DNA of 64,000 bases from Pseudomarimonas salicorniae (GTDB lineage: Bacteria; Pseudomonadota; Gammaproteobacteria; Xanthomonadales; Xanthomonadaceae): assembly GCF_023156535.1 (NCBI RefSeq), contig NZ_JALNMH010000008.1, forward strand, positions 62,001-126,000. The letters run 5' to 3'. Positions 9,714 to 19,441 of the stretch are shown one piece after another. Each line of letters begins with the position of its first letter. The stretch's first letter is position 1. A program made the position numbers and the translations under genes. The notes below the pieces were generated by a model. That model did no database searches and was not told the origin of the DNA. It was given only the letters and a program-made list of their open reading frames with translations.

Positions 9714-10463
9714 GTGCGCGTCCTTGCTCTCATTCTGCTTGCCTGCTGCCTGCCTGGTTCGGTCACGGCCGGGGAGGTGCTGGCCGGCGTGGCGTCGAAC
9801 TTTGCAGCGCCGATGCAGGCGCTGGCTCGTGCGTTCGAGGCGCGCAGCGGGCACCGGGTGTCGGTCGCGCTGGGATCCAGCGGGGCGCTGTACGCGCAGG
9901 TTCGACATGGAGCACCGTTCGCGGTGCTGCTTTCGGCGGATGCCGAGATACCGGAACGGCTTGAGGTCGAGGGCCTGGCGGTGCCCGGCACGCGCTTCAC
10001 CTATGCCCGCGGTCGGCTGGCGCTGTGGAGCGCTGATCCGCGCCGCCTCATCGCCGACGGCGAGGCCCTGCGCAGCGGCGATTTCCTGCGACTGGCCATC
10101 GCCAATCCGCGTCATGCTCCCTATGGCATGGCAGCCCGCGAGGTACTGGACGCGCTGGACATCGAACTGGGCCGGGAACAGACCCTGGTTCAGGGCGAGA
10201 GCATCGCCCAGGCCTACCAGTTCGTGGCCAGCGGCAATGCCGAGCTCGGCTTTGTCGCGCTGTCGCAGGTCTGGCTGGATGGCAGCCTGCGCTCGGGCTC
10301 GGCATGGATCGTACCCGAGACCCTGCATGCGCCGATCGAACAGCAGGTGGTGCTACTGAACGCCGGCGCCGGGCAGCCGGCGGCGCGAGATCTCCTCGCC
10401 TTTCTCGCCGGCGACGAGGCGCAGGCCATCATCGCCCGCTACGGCTACGGACGCGCGCCCTGA
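9714..10463 (+). CDS. modA: Periplasmic molybdate-binding protein ModA
   Basis: The substrate-binding subunit of a molybdate ABC importer, about 249 residues. A signal peptide ([18 protein letters not shown]) precedes [15 protein letters not shown], the typical ModA opening in which the early Ser/Asn contact the oxyanion; GSSGALYAQ and the later [12 protein letters not shown] and [14 protein letters not shown] blocks are also ModA signatures. The GTG at 9714, behind GGTGGGG, is preferred; a GTG at 9693 would add seven residues. The stop overlaps the modB start (TGATG), so modABC is a translationally coupled operon. It could feed the molybdenum hydroxylase encoded at 17.1-20 kb. I see no clear ModE box upstream. 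Confidence 0.93.
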   Translation: MRVLALILLACCLPGSVTAGEVLAGVASNFAAPMQALARAFEARSGHRVSVALGSSGALYAQVRHGAPFAVLLSADAEIPERLEVEGLAVPGTRFTYARGRLALWSADPRRLIADGEALRSGDFLRLAIANPRHAPYGMAAREVLDALDIELGREQTLVQGESIAQAYQFVASGNAELGFVALSQVWLDGSLRSGSAWIVPETLHAPIEQQVVLLNAGAGQPAARDLLAFLAGDEAQAIIARYGYGRAP

Positions 10464-11143
10464 TGCCGGGCCCCGATGACCTTCAGGCGATCTGGCTGAC
10501 CCTGCGCCTGGCGCTGTCGACTACCCTGGTGTTGCTGCTGATCGCGACACCGCTGGCCTGGTGGCTGTCGCGGCGCGACGACGCGAAGCGCCGCTTGATC
10601 GGCACCCTGGTCACCCTGCCCCTGGTGCTGCCGCCGACCGTGCTCGGCTTCTACCTGCTGGTCGCGATGGGTCCGCAGGGCTGGCTCGGCCAGTTCACCA
10701 GCGCGATGGGCTGGGGCCTGCTCTCCTTCAGCTTCGGCGGCCTGCTGCTGGGTTCGGTGGTCTACTCCCTGCCCTTTGCGGTGATGCCGCTGCAGCGCGC
10801 CTTCGAGGCGATCGGGCCGCGGCCGATGGAGGTCGCGGCCACGCTTCGCCAGCCGCCCTGGCGCGCCTTTCTGCGGGTCGCCCTGCCGCTCGCCCGGCCC
10901 GGACTGGTCAGCGCCGCCGTGCTGAGCTTTGCGCACACCGTCGGCGAGTTCGGCGTGGTGCTGATGATCGGCGGCAACATCCCCGGTCGCACCCAGGTGA
11001 TCTCGACGCAGATCTTCGGCCACGTCGAGGCGCTCGACTACGCCCGGGCGCACTGGCTGGCCGGCGGCATGCTGGTGTTCTCCTTCCTCACCCTGCTGGC
11101 CCTGGGGCTGCTGCAGCGGCGCGGCGGAGGCTGGCTGCGATGA
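10463..11143 (+). CDS. modB: Molybdate ABC transporter permease ModB
   Basis: The membrane channel of the molybdate importer, 226 residues, with five to six hydrophobic segments. The cytoplasmic loop that contacts ModC is seen as [25 protein letters not shown], which contains the EAA-type signature, followed by the typical [18 protein letters not shown]. The start overlaps the modA stop and the stop overlaps the modC start (ATGA). Length is normal for ModB. Confidence 0.93.
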   Translation: MPGPDDLQAIWLTLRLALSTTLVLLLIATPLAWWLSRRDDAKRRLIGTLVTLPLVLPPTVLGFYLLVAMGPQGWLGQFTSAMGWGLLSFSFGGLLLGSVVYSLPFAVMPLQRAFEAIGPRPMEVAATLRQPPWRAFLRVALPLARPGLVSAAVLSFAHTVGEFGVVLMIGGNIPGRTQVISTQIFGHVEALDYARAHWLAGGMLVFSFLTLLALGLLQRRGGGWLR

Positions 11144-12225
11144 GCCGGCCACCGCCCACCCGCGTCGCGCTCGACGTGCGGCGCGAGACCTTTCACCTGG
11201 CCTGCGACCTCGAACTTCCGGGCGATGGCGTCAGCGCGGTCTATGGGCGCTCGGGCAGCGGCAAGACCACCCTGCTCCGCGCGGTGGCCGGGCTTGAGCC
11301 CTCGGCGCGTGGCCGCATCGAGGTAGCCGGCGAGACCTGGCTGGACAGCGCGGAAGGCTTCGATCTGCCGACCTGGCGCCGGCCGCTGGGTTTCGTCTTC
11401 CAGGAACCCAGCCTGCTGCCCCATCTGGACGTACTGCATAACATCCTGTTCGGCGCGCCGGGTGGCAGCCGCGCCGGCAGCGCGCCGATCCGCGAGGTCA
11501 TCGAGCTGCTCGGTCTCGAGGGCCTGCTGCAGCGTACGCCCGGGTCGCTGTCCGGCGGGCAGCAGCAACGCGTGGCCATCGCCCGCGCCCTGGCCTCCGA
11601 ACCGCGCCTGCTGCTGCTCGACGAACCGCTGTCGGCGCTGGACGCGCCGCGGCGTCAGGAGGTGCTGCCCTGGCTGGCGCGACTCAAGCGCGAGGCGCGC
11701 ATGCCGATGCTCTATGTCACCCACCAGTCAAGCGAGGTGTTGCAGCTCGCCGATCACCTGACCGTGCTCGAAGAGGGCCAGGTCGAAGCAAGCGGCCCGC
11801 TAGACCGCCTGCTTGATCGTCTGCACGGCACCGGCCCCGACGCGGCAGAGCCCTGCGCCCTGCTGCGCGGCGTGGTTGCCGGCGTCGACGCCGCCTGGGG
11901 ACTGGTCGAGGTCGACTGCGCCGGCGTGCCACTGTGGATCTGCGCCGGTCGCTTTGTCACGGGCACGCCGGTGCGGCTGCGGGTCGAGGCGCGCGATGTC
12001 AGCATCAGCCTTGAGCGTCCCCAGCGGAGCAGCATGCAGAACCTGATCCACTGCCGGGTGCTGGCCGTCGAGCCGGCCGCCCAACCGGGCCAGCAGCTGG
12101 TACGGCTGGGCTGGGCAGACCAGCAGCTCTGGGCCCGCATCACTTCGCGTTCCATCGACGCGCTGGGCCTCGCGCCGGGCGTCGAGGCCTGGGCCCAGGT
12201 CAAGGCCATCGCCCTGCTCGGGTGA
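11140..12225 (+). CDS. modC: Molybdate ABC transporter ATP-binding protein ModC
   Basis: The ATPase of the molybdate importer, 361 residues. Walker [10 protein letters not shown] (residues 36-44), signature [15 protein letters not shown], Walker [13 protein letters not shown] and the switch His in YVTHQ are intact. The C-terminal third is a regulatory oxyanion-binding (TOBE/MOP) domain, which in ModC senses molybdate. It is the last gene of the modABC operon and ends 23 bases before the convergent aldo/keto reductase. Confidence 0.93.
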   Translation: MSRPPPTRVALDVRRETFHLACDLELPGDGVSAVYGRSGSGKTTLLRAVAGLEPSARGRIEVAGETWLDSAEGFDLPTWRRPLGFVFQEPSLLPHLDVLHNILFGAPGGSRAGSAPIREVIELLGLEGLLQRTPGSLSGGQQQRVAIARALASEPRLLLLDEPLSALDAPRRQEVLPWLARLKREARMPMLYVTHQSSEVLQLADHLTVLEEGQVEASGPLDRLLDRLHGTGPDAAEPCALLRGVVAGVDAAWGLVEVDCAGVPLWICAGRFVTGTPVRLRVEARDVSISLERPQRSSMQNLIHCRVLAVEPAAQPGQQLVRLGWADQQLWARITSRSIDALGLAPGVEAWAQVKAIALLG

Positions 12226-12248
12226 GCGATGGCCCCCGGGGCGGGCGT

Positions 12249-13280
12249 CTACCAGGCCGTCGGCTTGGGATTGCGCTCGTCGAAGCCGCGCTGATGCCAG
12301 TAGGGGTAGCTGGGCGTGCGCTGGCTGGCCTCATCGAGGCGGCGCACCTGGTCCTCGCTGAGATTCCAGCCGATCGCACCCAGATTCTGCTCGAGCTGCT
12401 CCTCGTTGCGTGCGCCGACCACCACGTTGGCAACGCCGGGCCGCTGCAGCAGCCAGTTCAGTGCGATCTGCGGCACCGTCTTGCCGGTCTCGGCGGCGAT
12501 CTCGTCGATGGCGTCGACGACGCGATAGAGGTACTCGTCGGCGATCTCCGGGCCACCCTTGTCGCCGCCCTGCGCCAACCGGCCCTGTTTCGGATCCTGC
12601 CCGCGGCGGATCTTGCCGGTCAGCCGCCCCCAGCCCAGCGGCGACCAGACCATGGTGCCCAGGCCCTGGTCCAGGCTCAGCGGCATCAGTTCCCACTCGT
12701 AGTCGCGGCCGACCAGCGAGTAGTAGCCCTGGTAGCTGACGTAGCGCGACCAGCCGTGCCGGTCCGAAGCGGCCAGCGACTTCATGACCTGCCAGCCGGA
12801 GAAGTTCGAGCAGCCGAGATAGCGCAGCTTGCCGTCGCGAACCATGTCATCCAGCGCGCGCAGGGTCTCCTCGACCGGGGTCAGGGCATCGAAGCCGTGC
12901 ATGAAATAGACATCGATGTAGTCGGTGCCGAGCCGGCGCAGGCTGCCCTCCACCGCGCGGATCAGGTGGTGTCGCGATGAGCCCTTGTCATTAGCCCCCT
13001 CCCCCATCGGGAAGGTGCCCTTGGTGCTGATCAAAAGGTCCTGCCGCCGTCCCTTGATCGCCGCACCGAGAATCTCCTCGCTGGCGCCCGAGGAGTAGAT
13101 GTCGGCGGTGTCGAAGAAGTTGATCCCCGCCTCGATGCTGCGGTCGACCATGCGCTTGGCGCCGGCGATGTCGGTATCGCCCCACTTGGAGAAGAACTCG
13201 CCCTTGCCACCAAAGGTCCCCGTGCCGAGGCTGAGGACCGGCACTGTCAGGCCCGAACGGCCCAGCTGTCTGAATTCCAT
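12249..13280 (-). CDS. Aldo/keto reductase
   Basis: A cytosolic NADPH-dependent carbonyl reductase of 343 residues with the TIM-barrel aldo/keto reductase fold. The catalytic tetrad can be read: Asp and Tyr in FDTADIYSSG, Lys in STKGTF and His in DVYFMHGFD. The C-terminal cofactor region has VPQIALNWLLQRPGVANVVVGAR. It is closest to the YajO / Tas-like potassium-channel-beta branch. The ATG at 13280 begins the conserved MEFRQLGRSGLTV; the frame remains open upstream without family resemblance. Physiological substrate unknown. Confidence 0.92.
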   Translation of the reverse strand: MEFRQLGRSGLTVPVLSLGTGTFGGKGEFFSKWGDTDIAGAKRMVDRSIEAGINFFDTADIYSSGASEEILGAAIKGRRQDLLISTKGTFPMGEGANDKGSSRHHLIRAVEGSLRRLGTDYIDVYFMHGFDALTPVEETLRALDDMVRDGKLRYLGCSNFSGWQVMKSLAASDRHGWSRYVSYQGYYSLVGRDYEWELMPLSLDQGLGTMVWSPLGWGRLTGKIRRGQDPKQGRLAQGGDKGGPEIADEYLYRVVDAIDEIAAETGKTVPQIALNWLLQRPGVANVVVGARNEEQLEQNLGAIGWNLSEDQVRRLDEASQRTPSYPYWHQRGFDERNPKPTAW

Positions 13281-13729
13281 CACAACACCCCGTTTAACGC
13301 ATAACCACTCTCCACGGGAGTATGCGCGCCGGCGTCTGAAGCTCGCGTATCGGCCACGGTAGGCCCGCGGCATGTGGATATGGCGAGGGGTGGGGCTTGA
13401 AGTCGGCGGGGGTCGGTACCGGATCCAGCGCCCACGGGAGGCGGGGATGGTGCACTGCACGGGCCTGAGCGTGCCCCGTCCATTCGAGCTTCGATACCTC
13501 AGCCCGAACGGGCACAGGCCCTTCCTGCAAGGTCTCGAACGGGGGCGGCTACCCCCTCCCAACCTCCCCCTCCGCCGCTGCGCGGCGCAAGGGGAGGAGC
13601 AAGGCATAGGGTGCTGCCTTGGCGCACCGCGCGGACGTTGAACGGGTCTCGTGCGTAGGGGCTTCGATACCTCTGCCTGATCGGGTTGAAGGTCGCGGCA
13701 AGCCGATTCGAGCTACCGAACGTCCAATC
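13281..13729. other. Gene-free gap with repeat remnants
   Basis: About 450 bases between the aldo/keto reductase and the MarR-GNAT gene without a credible gene. A 25-base direct repeat (GCTTCGATACCTC followed by GCC-GA-CGGG) occurs at 13488-13512 and 13661-13685 with three mismatches. Between them are a pyrimidine-rich run (about 13550-13572), a GC hairpin and, near 13604-13635, a degenerate version of the TAGGGTGCGG...GCACCG element found at 22, 27.8 and 52.9 kb. Confidence 0.5.
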
Positions 13730-14680
13730 TCACCGCCGCCCCCCGCGGCCCGTGGAGCGGCGCAACGATGTGCCCGCTGCCGGGCCGCGGGTGGTCGGGC
13801 CGATGCGTTTCTCGAACCAGTGGTCGGCGTAGGGGTTGTCGTTGTAGTCGGCAATTTCGACGTAGCCGTTGCGGGCGTAGAGGGCGCGGGCTTCGGTGAG
13901 GCTCCCGTTCGTATCCAAACGCACCCGGCGGCAGCCGAGCTCCAGCGCGCGGGCCTCCAAGGCCTCGAGCAGGCGCTGGGCAATGCCCAGGCTGCGGGAG
14001 CTGGGCGCAACCCACATGCGCTTGATCTCGGCGACGTCACGGTCCAGCCGTTTGACCGCGCCGCAGCCCAGCGCCTGACCGTCGAGCCTGGCCAACAGAA
14101 GGTAGCCATTTGGCGGCAGCAGTTCGCCGGGGTCGGCCGAAGGGCTCCGCGAGGCGTCGAAGCCGTCCGGAAAGCGCGCATCCAGCTCGGCCAGATAGGC
14201 TGCGATGCAGGTGCGGGCGTCGGCCGACTGCGGATCGACCGCGTCGATCTCGACCGCCGCCGCCCGAAGCAGCCGCTCGACCTCGGCCATGGCCGCGACC
14301 AGTCTTTCGCGCTGCGCCGGGCCCAGCGGCGCCAGCAGGGAGGCGGCAAACGACTGCGAGCGCTCGTCCAGTTGCCGCCGCTCGCGCAGGCCGCGGGCAG
14401 TGAGCCGGACCTCGCGAACGCGGGCATCGCGCGCGCAGGCGCCGACCTGGAGCAAGCCCTCGCCAGCCAGCTTCTGAAGCAGGCGGCTGAGGTATCCCGA
14501 GTCCAATGACAGCCGCTCGCGCAGCTGGCGCAGCTCGATGCCCGACTCACCGATCTCGAACAGCAGCCGGGACTCGGCCAGCGGCCGGCCCCGGCCGAGG
14601 TAGTTGTCGCTTAGCACGCCGATCCGCCGGGTGAACAGTCGGTTGAAGGCGCGTACCTGTTCGATCATCTCGCGGTCCAT
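13730..14680 (-). CDS. MarR-type regulator fused to a GNAT acetyltransferase
   Basis: A two-domain protein of 316 residues. Residues about 1-145 form a MarR winged helix (IELRQLRERLSLDSGYLSRLLQKL is the recognition region, LTARGLRER the wing and following helix). Residues about 165-300 are a GNAT acetyltransferase with the acetyl-CoA loop RSLGIAQRLLEALE and the C-terminal LYARNGYVEI. Such fusions are known and may combine ligand modification with control of their own gene. The start ATG 14680 lies nine bases from a -10 box placed inside a perfect palindrome, so the mRNA may be nearly leaderless. The substrate is unknown. Confidence 0.9.
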   Translation of the reverse strand: MDREMIEQVRAFNRLFTRRIGVLSDNYLGRGRPLAESRLLFEIGESGIELRQLRERLSLDSGYLSRLLQKLAGEGLLQVGACARDARVREVRLTARGLRERRQLDERSQSFAASLLAPLGPAQRERLVAAMAEVERLLRAAAVEIDAVDPQSADARTCIAAYLAELDARFPDGFDASRSPSADPGELLPPNGYLLLARLDGQALGCGAVKRLDRDVAEIKRMWVAPSSRSLGIAQRLLEALEARALELGCRRVRLDTNGSLTEARALYARNGYVEIADYNDNPYADHWFEKRIGPTTRGPAAGTSLRRSTGRGGRR

Positions 14681-14682
14681 TC

Positions 14683-14715
14683 TCTGACTATAGTCAGACT
14701 TTGTCCGCAGACCAA
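14683..14715 (-). promoter_or_regulatory. Promoter and 16-base perfect palindrome before the MarR-GNAT gene
   Basis: TCTGACTATAGTCAGA (14683-14698) is a perfect 16-base palindrome. On the minus strand its centre supplies the -10 box TATAGT (14687-14692), with a -35 box TTGGTC (14710-14715) 17 bases upstream. A MarR dimer on the palindrome would directly cover the -10 box. The ATG begins three bases beyond the palindrome. Sequence features are seen; autorepression is inferred from the MarR family. Confidence 0.75.
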
Positions 14716-14753
14716 GGCCCCGGCCGCCGGGCCGGGGCCGCCGTCGGACCGGC

Positions 14754-16364
14754 TCAGTCGATCGAGACGCTGGCGCCGCCGGAAAGCTCGATCAGGTCAC
14801 GCAGCTCGCGGCCGTCCTCGCCGTGTTTGGCCAGATCCGACTGGTCGAGCAGTCGAAGCAGGTCTGCATGCCCGTAGTCCGCGAGATCGGCATTGCCGCG
14901 CAGCTTCTCGGCAAAGCCGGCCACTGCCGCGGCAAAGGCCAGGCGCGGCCCAGGCGCTGCCTTGAGCTCGCGGCGTTCGATGCCGCGCTCGATCAGCCGG
15001 CTGTGCTTCTCGTCGGGCTTCTTGTAGCGCAGGCGCAGGCTGGCCAGCGTCGCGCCCGGCGCCACCCCTTCGCGCAGCTCCAGCTCGTACAGCGCGGTGA
15101 CGTCGTGGCCGGCACCGATCTCGCCGGCGTCGACGCGGTCATCGTGGAACTCCTCGCGCGCGAGCAGGCGGTTCTCGTAGCCGACCAGCCGATAGCGCTC
15201 GACTGCCTGGCCGTTGAACTCGACCTGCACCTTGACGTCCTTGGCGATGGTCAGCAGGGTGCCACCCATCTCGGACACCAGCACCCGCCGCGCTTCCAGC
15301 GCGTCATCGATGTAGGCGTGGTGGCCGTCGCCGACGTCGGCCAGCTGCTCGGCGATCTCGTCGTTGTAGCCATGGCCGCCAAAACCGAGCGTGGTGAGGG
15401 CGATGCCGCCCTCGCGGCGCTCGGCGACCATCGCCTTCAGCGCCTCGACCGAGGTCGTGCCGACGTTGAAGTCACCGTCGGTGGCGAGGATGACGCGGTT
15501 GATGCCGCCCTGGGCCAGCGACTGTGCTGCCACCCGGTAGGCGAGCTCGATGCCGGCGCTGCCATGGGTCGAGCCGCCGGCCTCCAGCTGGTCGAGGGCG
15601 GCCAGGATGGTGTGGCGGTCGTCCCCCGGGGTGCTGGGCAGCACCAGGCCAGCGCTGCCGGCATAGGTCACGATGGCCACCCGATCCTGCGGACGCAGCT
15701 GCTGGACCAGGGTGCGGAAGCCCTGCTTGAGCAGGGGCAGCTTGTCGGGGGCCTGCATCGAGCCCGAGGTGTCGATCAGGAACACCAGATTGGCCGGCGG
15801 CAGGTCGCGCTGGTCCACTTCGTAGCCCTTGAGGCCGACCTGCAGCAAGGTTCGCCCCGCATTCCAGGGCGCCGGCGCCAGCTCGGTGGTGATCGAGAAC
15901 GGCGGATCCAGTCGCGACGGCGGCGTGTAGCCGTGCTCGAAGTAGTTGAGGAACTCTTCGGTGCGCACCGCTTCACGCGGCGGGATGCGACCTTCGCGCA
16001 GCATGCGCCGCGCCAGCGTGTAGCTGCCGGTGTCGACGTCGATGGAGAAGGTCGAGACCGGCTGCTCCCGCGACGCCTGCCAGGCGTTCGATCTGAACTC
16101 GGCGTGGTGTACCGAACTCCCGGCCTCATCCGCCATGACCCGCGACCCGGTCACCGTGATCGATGCCGGCATCGGCGGCGCCGCCATCTCCTGCAGCGCG
16201 GGTGCGGCGGGCGGCGGCGGCGCGGGCATCGATTTCGCCGCCTGCTGCCGTCCAAGGTCCGCCCTGCCCGCTTCCTCCCGCGCCGGCTCCTCACGCACTT
16301 CCGATCCGCAGCCGGTCATCGCCCCAACCGCCAGCAGCACCGCGCCCCATGCCATCGCTTTCAT
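14754..16364 (-). CDS. von Willebrand factor A-domain lipoprotein (YfbK-like)
   Basis: A lipoprotein of 536 residues. A signal with the lipobox MTGC (Cys 19) is followed by a Pro/Ala-rich linker to about residue 70, a conserved N-terminal block (STFSIDVDTGSYTLARRML) and a VWA domain whose metal site DTSGSM is intact (about residue 203), with further metal-site residues in ATDGDFNVG. The C-terminal part matches the YfbK / DUF3520 type. Function of the family is unclear; it probably binds a protein in the cell envelope. ATG 16364 is chosen over the GTG 16376 because GGAG is placed six bases before it. Confidence 0.88.
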   Translation of the reverse strand: MKAMAWGAVLLAVGAMTGCGSEVREEPAREEAGRADLGRQQAAKSMPAPPPPAAPALQEMAAPPMPASITVTGSRVMADEAGSSVHHAEFRSNAWQASREQPVSTFSIDVDTGSYTLARRMLREGRIPPREAVRTEEFLNYFEHGYTPPSRLDPPFSITTELAPAPWNAGRTLLQVGLKGYEVDQRDLPPANLVFLIDTSGSMQAPDKLPLLKQGFRTLVQQLRPQDRVAIVTYAGSAGLVLPSTPGDDRHTILAALDQLEAGGSTHGSAGIELAYRVAAQSLAQGGINRVILATDGDFNVGTTSVEALKAMVAERREGGIALTTLGFGGHGYNDEIAEQLADVGDGHHAYIDDALEARRVLVSEMGGTLLTIAKDVKVQVEFNGQAVERYRLVGYENRLLAREEFHDDRVDAGEIGAGHDVTALYELELREGVAPGATLASLRLRYKKPDEKHSRLIERGIERRELKAAPGPRLAFAAAVAGFAEKLRGNADLADYGHADLLRLLDQSDLAKHGEDGRELRDLIELSGGASVSID

Positions 16365-16464
16365 GTCCCGCTCCACCTGTGGATTCAGCTGGTGGAACGC
16401 GGCGGTGGACGGAACGGGGTTGAGCCCTGGTGATTGATCGAATCGACCGCCTGAGCGTCGGGGC

Positions 16465-17098
16465 TCAGGGCGCAGCCGCGAGCAGCTCGAGGATTCGCGC
16501 CGTGACCGACTGCACCTGGAACTGGTCGATGCCGCCCGAGTCCTGGTTGGACAGGGCGATCAGCACCCAGGGCTCCTCGCCGGCGCGCTCGAGCATCCAC
16601 ACGTGGGTGAGCACGTGGAAGTTCGTGGCACTGCCCGAGGCCAGGCTGCCGCCCTTGTACCAGACCCGGTCCCAGCGGCCGCGCACGTAGGGCTGGGCGA
16701 CACCGGCTCCGAAGGCGGCGTCGACGCGTTCCAGCGCCTCGCTGCCGCGAGGAAGCTGGCGCATGTAGGCGAACAGCCGGCAGATGTCATTCGGCGTCGC
16801 CTGCCAGGTGCGCGTGAGCAGCTGGGTATGGAAAAAGGCGCCGCCACTCTGCGGACCGAGCGGCTCGATCTGGTTGGCCAGAACTGCTCCTGGAAGGCTT
16901 CGCTTCCGTCCACGTAAGACAGCGCAGTAGACAGGTCGAAAGACAGGAAAACGTGGAACTGCTCGCTGATTTTGAGGAACGGCAGCAGCAGTTCGGCGGC
17001 CTCCGCGGCGGTCGCCTGAACCACCTCGGCGATCCCCGCGCGGCCCAACCGCTCATGCAGCAGGTCGGTAGCCGTGTTGTCGCTGTTGCCCATCATCA
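16465..17098 (-). pseudogene. Truncated and frameshifted beta-lactamase-like serine hydrolase
   Basis: A remnant of a class A beta-lactamase-fold protein. The left part reads [19 protein letters not shown], which is the SDN region of these enzymes, and the rest in another frame contains VWYKGGSLASG, matching the KTG-like third motif, and ends LELLAAAP. The domain half with the catalytic SxxK serine is missing: the homology begins exactly at the stop codon of the molybdenum hydroxylase. The frame changes near 16880, between EAFQEQF and ANQIEPLGPQSGG. Two lesions make an active enzyme very unlikely. The reading frame shared with the upstream stop (TGATGATG) suggests a deletion fused the two genes. 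Confidence 0.75.
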
Positions 17099-19441
17099 GG
17101 CGCGCAGGCCTTCGGCCACCTGGTCGCGGATCGGCAGGCGCCGCACGCGCACGCCACTGGCCGCGAAGATCGCGTTGGCCAGGGCCGGGGCCGCGGTGGG
17201 GATGCCCATCTCGCCGGCACCGGCCGGATCCGCATTGCTGCGGATGATCTCGACCTCCACATCCGGCGCATCACGCGAAGCCAGCAGCGGGTAGCGGTCG
17301 AAATTGGTTTCCACGATGCGTCCCTCGGCCACCGAGGATTCCAGCGCGCGCGCCGTGCTGATGCCGTCGAGGGTCCCACCCATCATCTGCGCTTCGAGAC
17401 CGAGCGGGTTGATCGCCCGACCCACGTCGACCGCACAGACGCAGCGATGGATGCGCCAGCTACCGGACGCATCCACCTCGACTTCCATCGCGTGCGCGGC
17501 ATAGCCGCCGAAGGTGAAATGAGCGGCCAGACCCAACCCGCGACGCCTGCCGGGATCCCGCCCCCAGCCGATCCTTTCGGCCACCCGACGGAGCACGCCG
17601 GCAAGGCGCCCGGTCTCGAAATTGGGCCCCCCATGCTGGGCGTAGGGCAGTGCGCGGGCCTCGCCCAGGAGGGCAAGGCGCAGGGCGAGCGGGTCCCGCC
17701 CCGCAGCATGCGCGACCTCGTCGAGGAAACTCTGCACCGCGAAGGCATTGGCAGTGTGACCGGGCGCGCGCCACGATCCCCGGGTCACCCCGGACTCCAC
17801 GGCGAACCACTCCATGCGCACGTGGGGAAGCAGGCGCGCGGGGAAGTCGTCGGGATAGATTTCCGGCTTCCACATATCTTCAGCGGGCACGCCTGGGCGC
17901 CGTGAGTACTTTGAGGCACTGGCCAGCCGGTGTGCGTAGCCCGTCACCGCGCCCTCCGCGTCGAGGGTCGCGATCAGCTGGTGGTGCCCGAATGGCCGGA
18001 AGAAATCGTGGCGCTGCTCGTCCTCACGCGTCCACAACAGCTTGATGGGCTTGCCCGAGGCCTTGGAGAGCAGGACCGCCTCGGCGATGAAATCGTTGCT
18101 CAGGCGCCGACCGAAGCCACCGCCGACCCGCGTCATGCGCACCTCGATGTTCATCCGGTCGATGCCGGTCAGCTCATGCACAAGCCGGCTGGCGCCGGCC
18201 GGCTGCTGCATCGGGGCGAGCACGGTCACCCGGTCGCGCTCGACATGGACGCAGGCGTTCTGCGGCTCAAGCGGCGCGTGGGCGACATAGGGCACGCGGT
18301 AGGTGGCTTCGACCACCCGGGCCGCCGCCTTGCGCGCGGCATCGAAGTCGCCATCGTCGCGGCAGCGGATGCCCTCGCCGCGCAGCAGCGCCTCGGCCTG
18401 GGCATCGAGCTTCGCCGAGGATTCCTCCGCGTAGGGACCCGGCTTCCAGCGCACGACCAGGGCACGCCGCCCCTTGAGCGCCGACCAGGTGTCATCGGCC
18501 AGCACCGCCACGCCCGGGGCCAGATTGGCGGTCACCGGGGCGCCGGGCGCAGGACCGGGCACGGCCAGGACCTGCCGCACGCCGGGCACTTTGAGCGCCG
18601 CCTCGGCATCGAAGCCTTCCAGCTCGCCCTGCAGCCAGGGGCAGCGCTCGATCACGGCGACCAGTGCGCCGGGCAGGTTCGCATCGATGCCATAGGTCGC
18701 CCGGCCGGTGACGATGGCGTCGGCATCCACCATCCGCTGCGGGGTACCGACGATGCGCCAATCCGTCGGCGCTTTGAGGGCGAGCTCCGTCTCGGGCGGG
18801 ACCACGCTGGCAGCTTCGGCAGCCAGCTCCCCGTAACCCAGGCTGACGCCGTCGCCGCGCAGCACCCGGCCCTTCTCGGTGCGCAGCGTCGCGGCTGGCA
18901 CCTTCCAGCGCCGTGCCGCGGCCTCTACCAGCATCCAGCGGGCCTTGGCGCCCACCTGACGCAGGTCGGCCCAGGCGCCCGGGATGCTGGTACTGCCACC
19001 CGCTCCCTGCGGCCCGTACTTCCAGGTCACGCCCGAGCCGTCAGGCAGCGGCACAAGTCCGAGCGGCAGCTGTTCCACCCGGACCCGTGACCAGTCGGCG
19101 TCCAGCTCTTCGGCAATCAGCATCGGCAGCGAGGTACTCACGCCCTGGCCGATCTCGGGACAGCGTGCCCCGATCCAGGTCGTGCCGTCGGCCTCGATCC
19201 GCACGAAGAGCCCCACGCCGTCGGTCCCGGCCTCCGCCTCGCGCGCGCCCAGCCGCCCAGGCATCTGCCAGGCGCACAGCAGGGCACCGCCCGCGAGCAG
19301 CGAGACGCGCAGGAAGCCGCGGCGGTCGATCGCCGCCAGGCTGTCCGCAGTGGCCGAGGTCGCGCTCCGCGCATCCTCGGCAATGGCAGTCCCGGCCCTG
19401 ATCAGGCTCGGGCCGAAATCGTCGCGATCGGGCGTGCTCAT
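17096..19441 (-). CDS. Molybdenum hydroxylase large subunit (isoquinoline 1-oxidoreductase beta type)
   Basis: The molybdopterin-cytosine-dinucleotide subunit of a xanthine-dehydrogenase-family enzyme, 781 residues. A twin-arginine signal is present as [13 protein letters not shown] (Arg 40-41), so the folded enzyme is exported. Family blocks include [42 protein letters not shown] and [17 protein letters not shown]; the last contains the catalytic Glu loop GAGEMG. Mo enzymes of this IorB type oxidise N-heterocycles or aldehydes; the substrate here is unknown. The start overlaps the small-subunit stop (ATGA). It would need the molybdate supplied by modABC; no maturation factor (XdhC type) is in the window. 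Confidence 0.92.
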   Translation of the reverse strand: MSTPDRDDFGPSLIRAGTAIAEDARSATSATADSLAAIDRRGFLRVSLLAGGALLCAWQMPGRLGAREAEAGTDGVGLFVRIEADGTTWIGARCPEIGQGVSTSLPMLIAEELDADWSRVRVEQLPLGLVPLPDGSGVTWKYGPQGAGGSTSIPGAWADLRQVGAKARWMLVEAAARRWKVPAATLRTEKGRVLRGDGVSLGYGELAAEAASVVPPETELALKAPTDWRIVGTPQRMVDADAIVTGRATYGIDANLPGALVAVIERCPWLQGELEGFDAEAALKVPGVRQVLAVPGPAPGAPVTANLAPGVAVLADDTWSALKGRRALVVRWKPGPYAEESSAKLDAQAEALLRGEGIRCRDDGDFDAARKAAARVVEATYRVPYVAHAPLEPQNACVHVERDRVTVLAPMQQPAGASRLVHELTGIDRMNIEVRMTRVGGGFGRRLSNDFIAEAVLLSKASGKPIKLLWTREDEQRHDFFRPFGHHQLIATLDAEGAVTGYAHRLASASKYSRRPGVPAEDMWKPEIYPDDFPARLLPHVRMEWFAVESGVTRGSWRAPGHTANAFAVQSFLDEVAHAAGRDPLALRLALLGEARALPYAQHGGPNFETGRLAGVLRRVAERIGWGRDPGRRRGLGLAAHFTFGGYAAHAMEVEVDASGSWRIHRCVCAVDVGRAINPLGLEAQMMGGTLDGISTARALESSVAEGRIVETNFDRYPLLASRDAPDVEVEIIRSNADPAGAGEMGIPTAAPALANAIFAASGVRVRRLPIRDQVAEGLRA

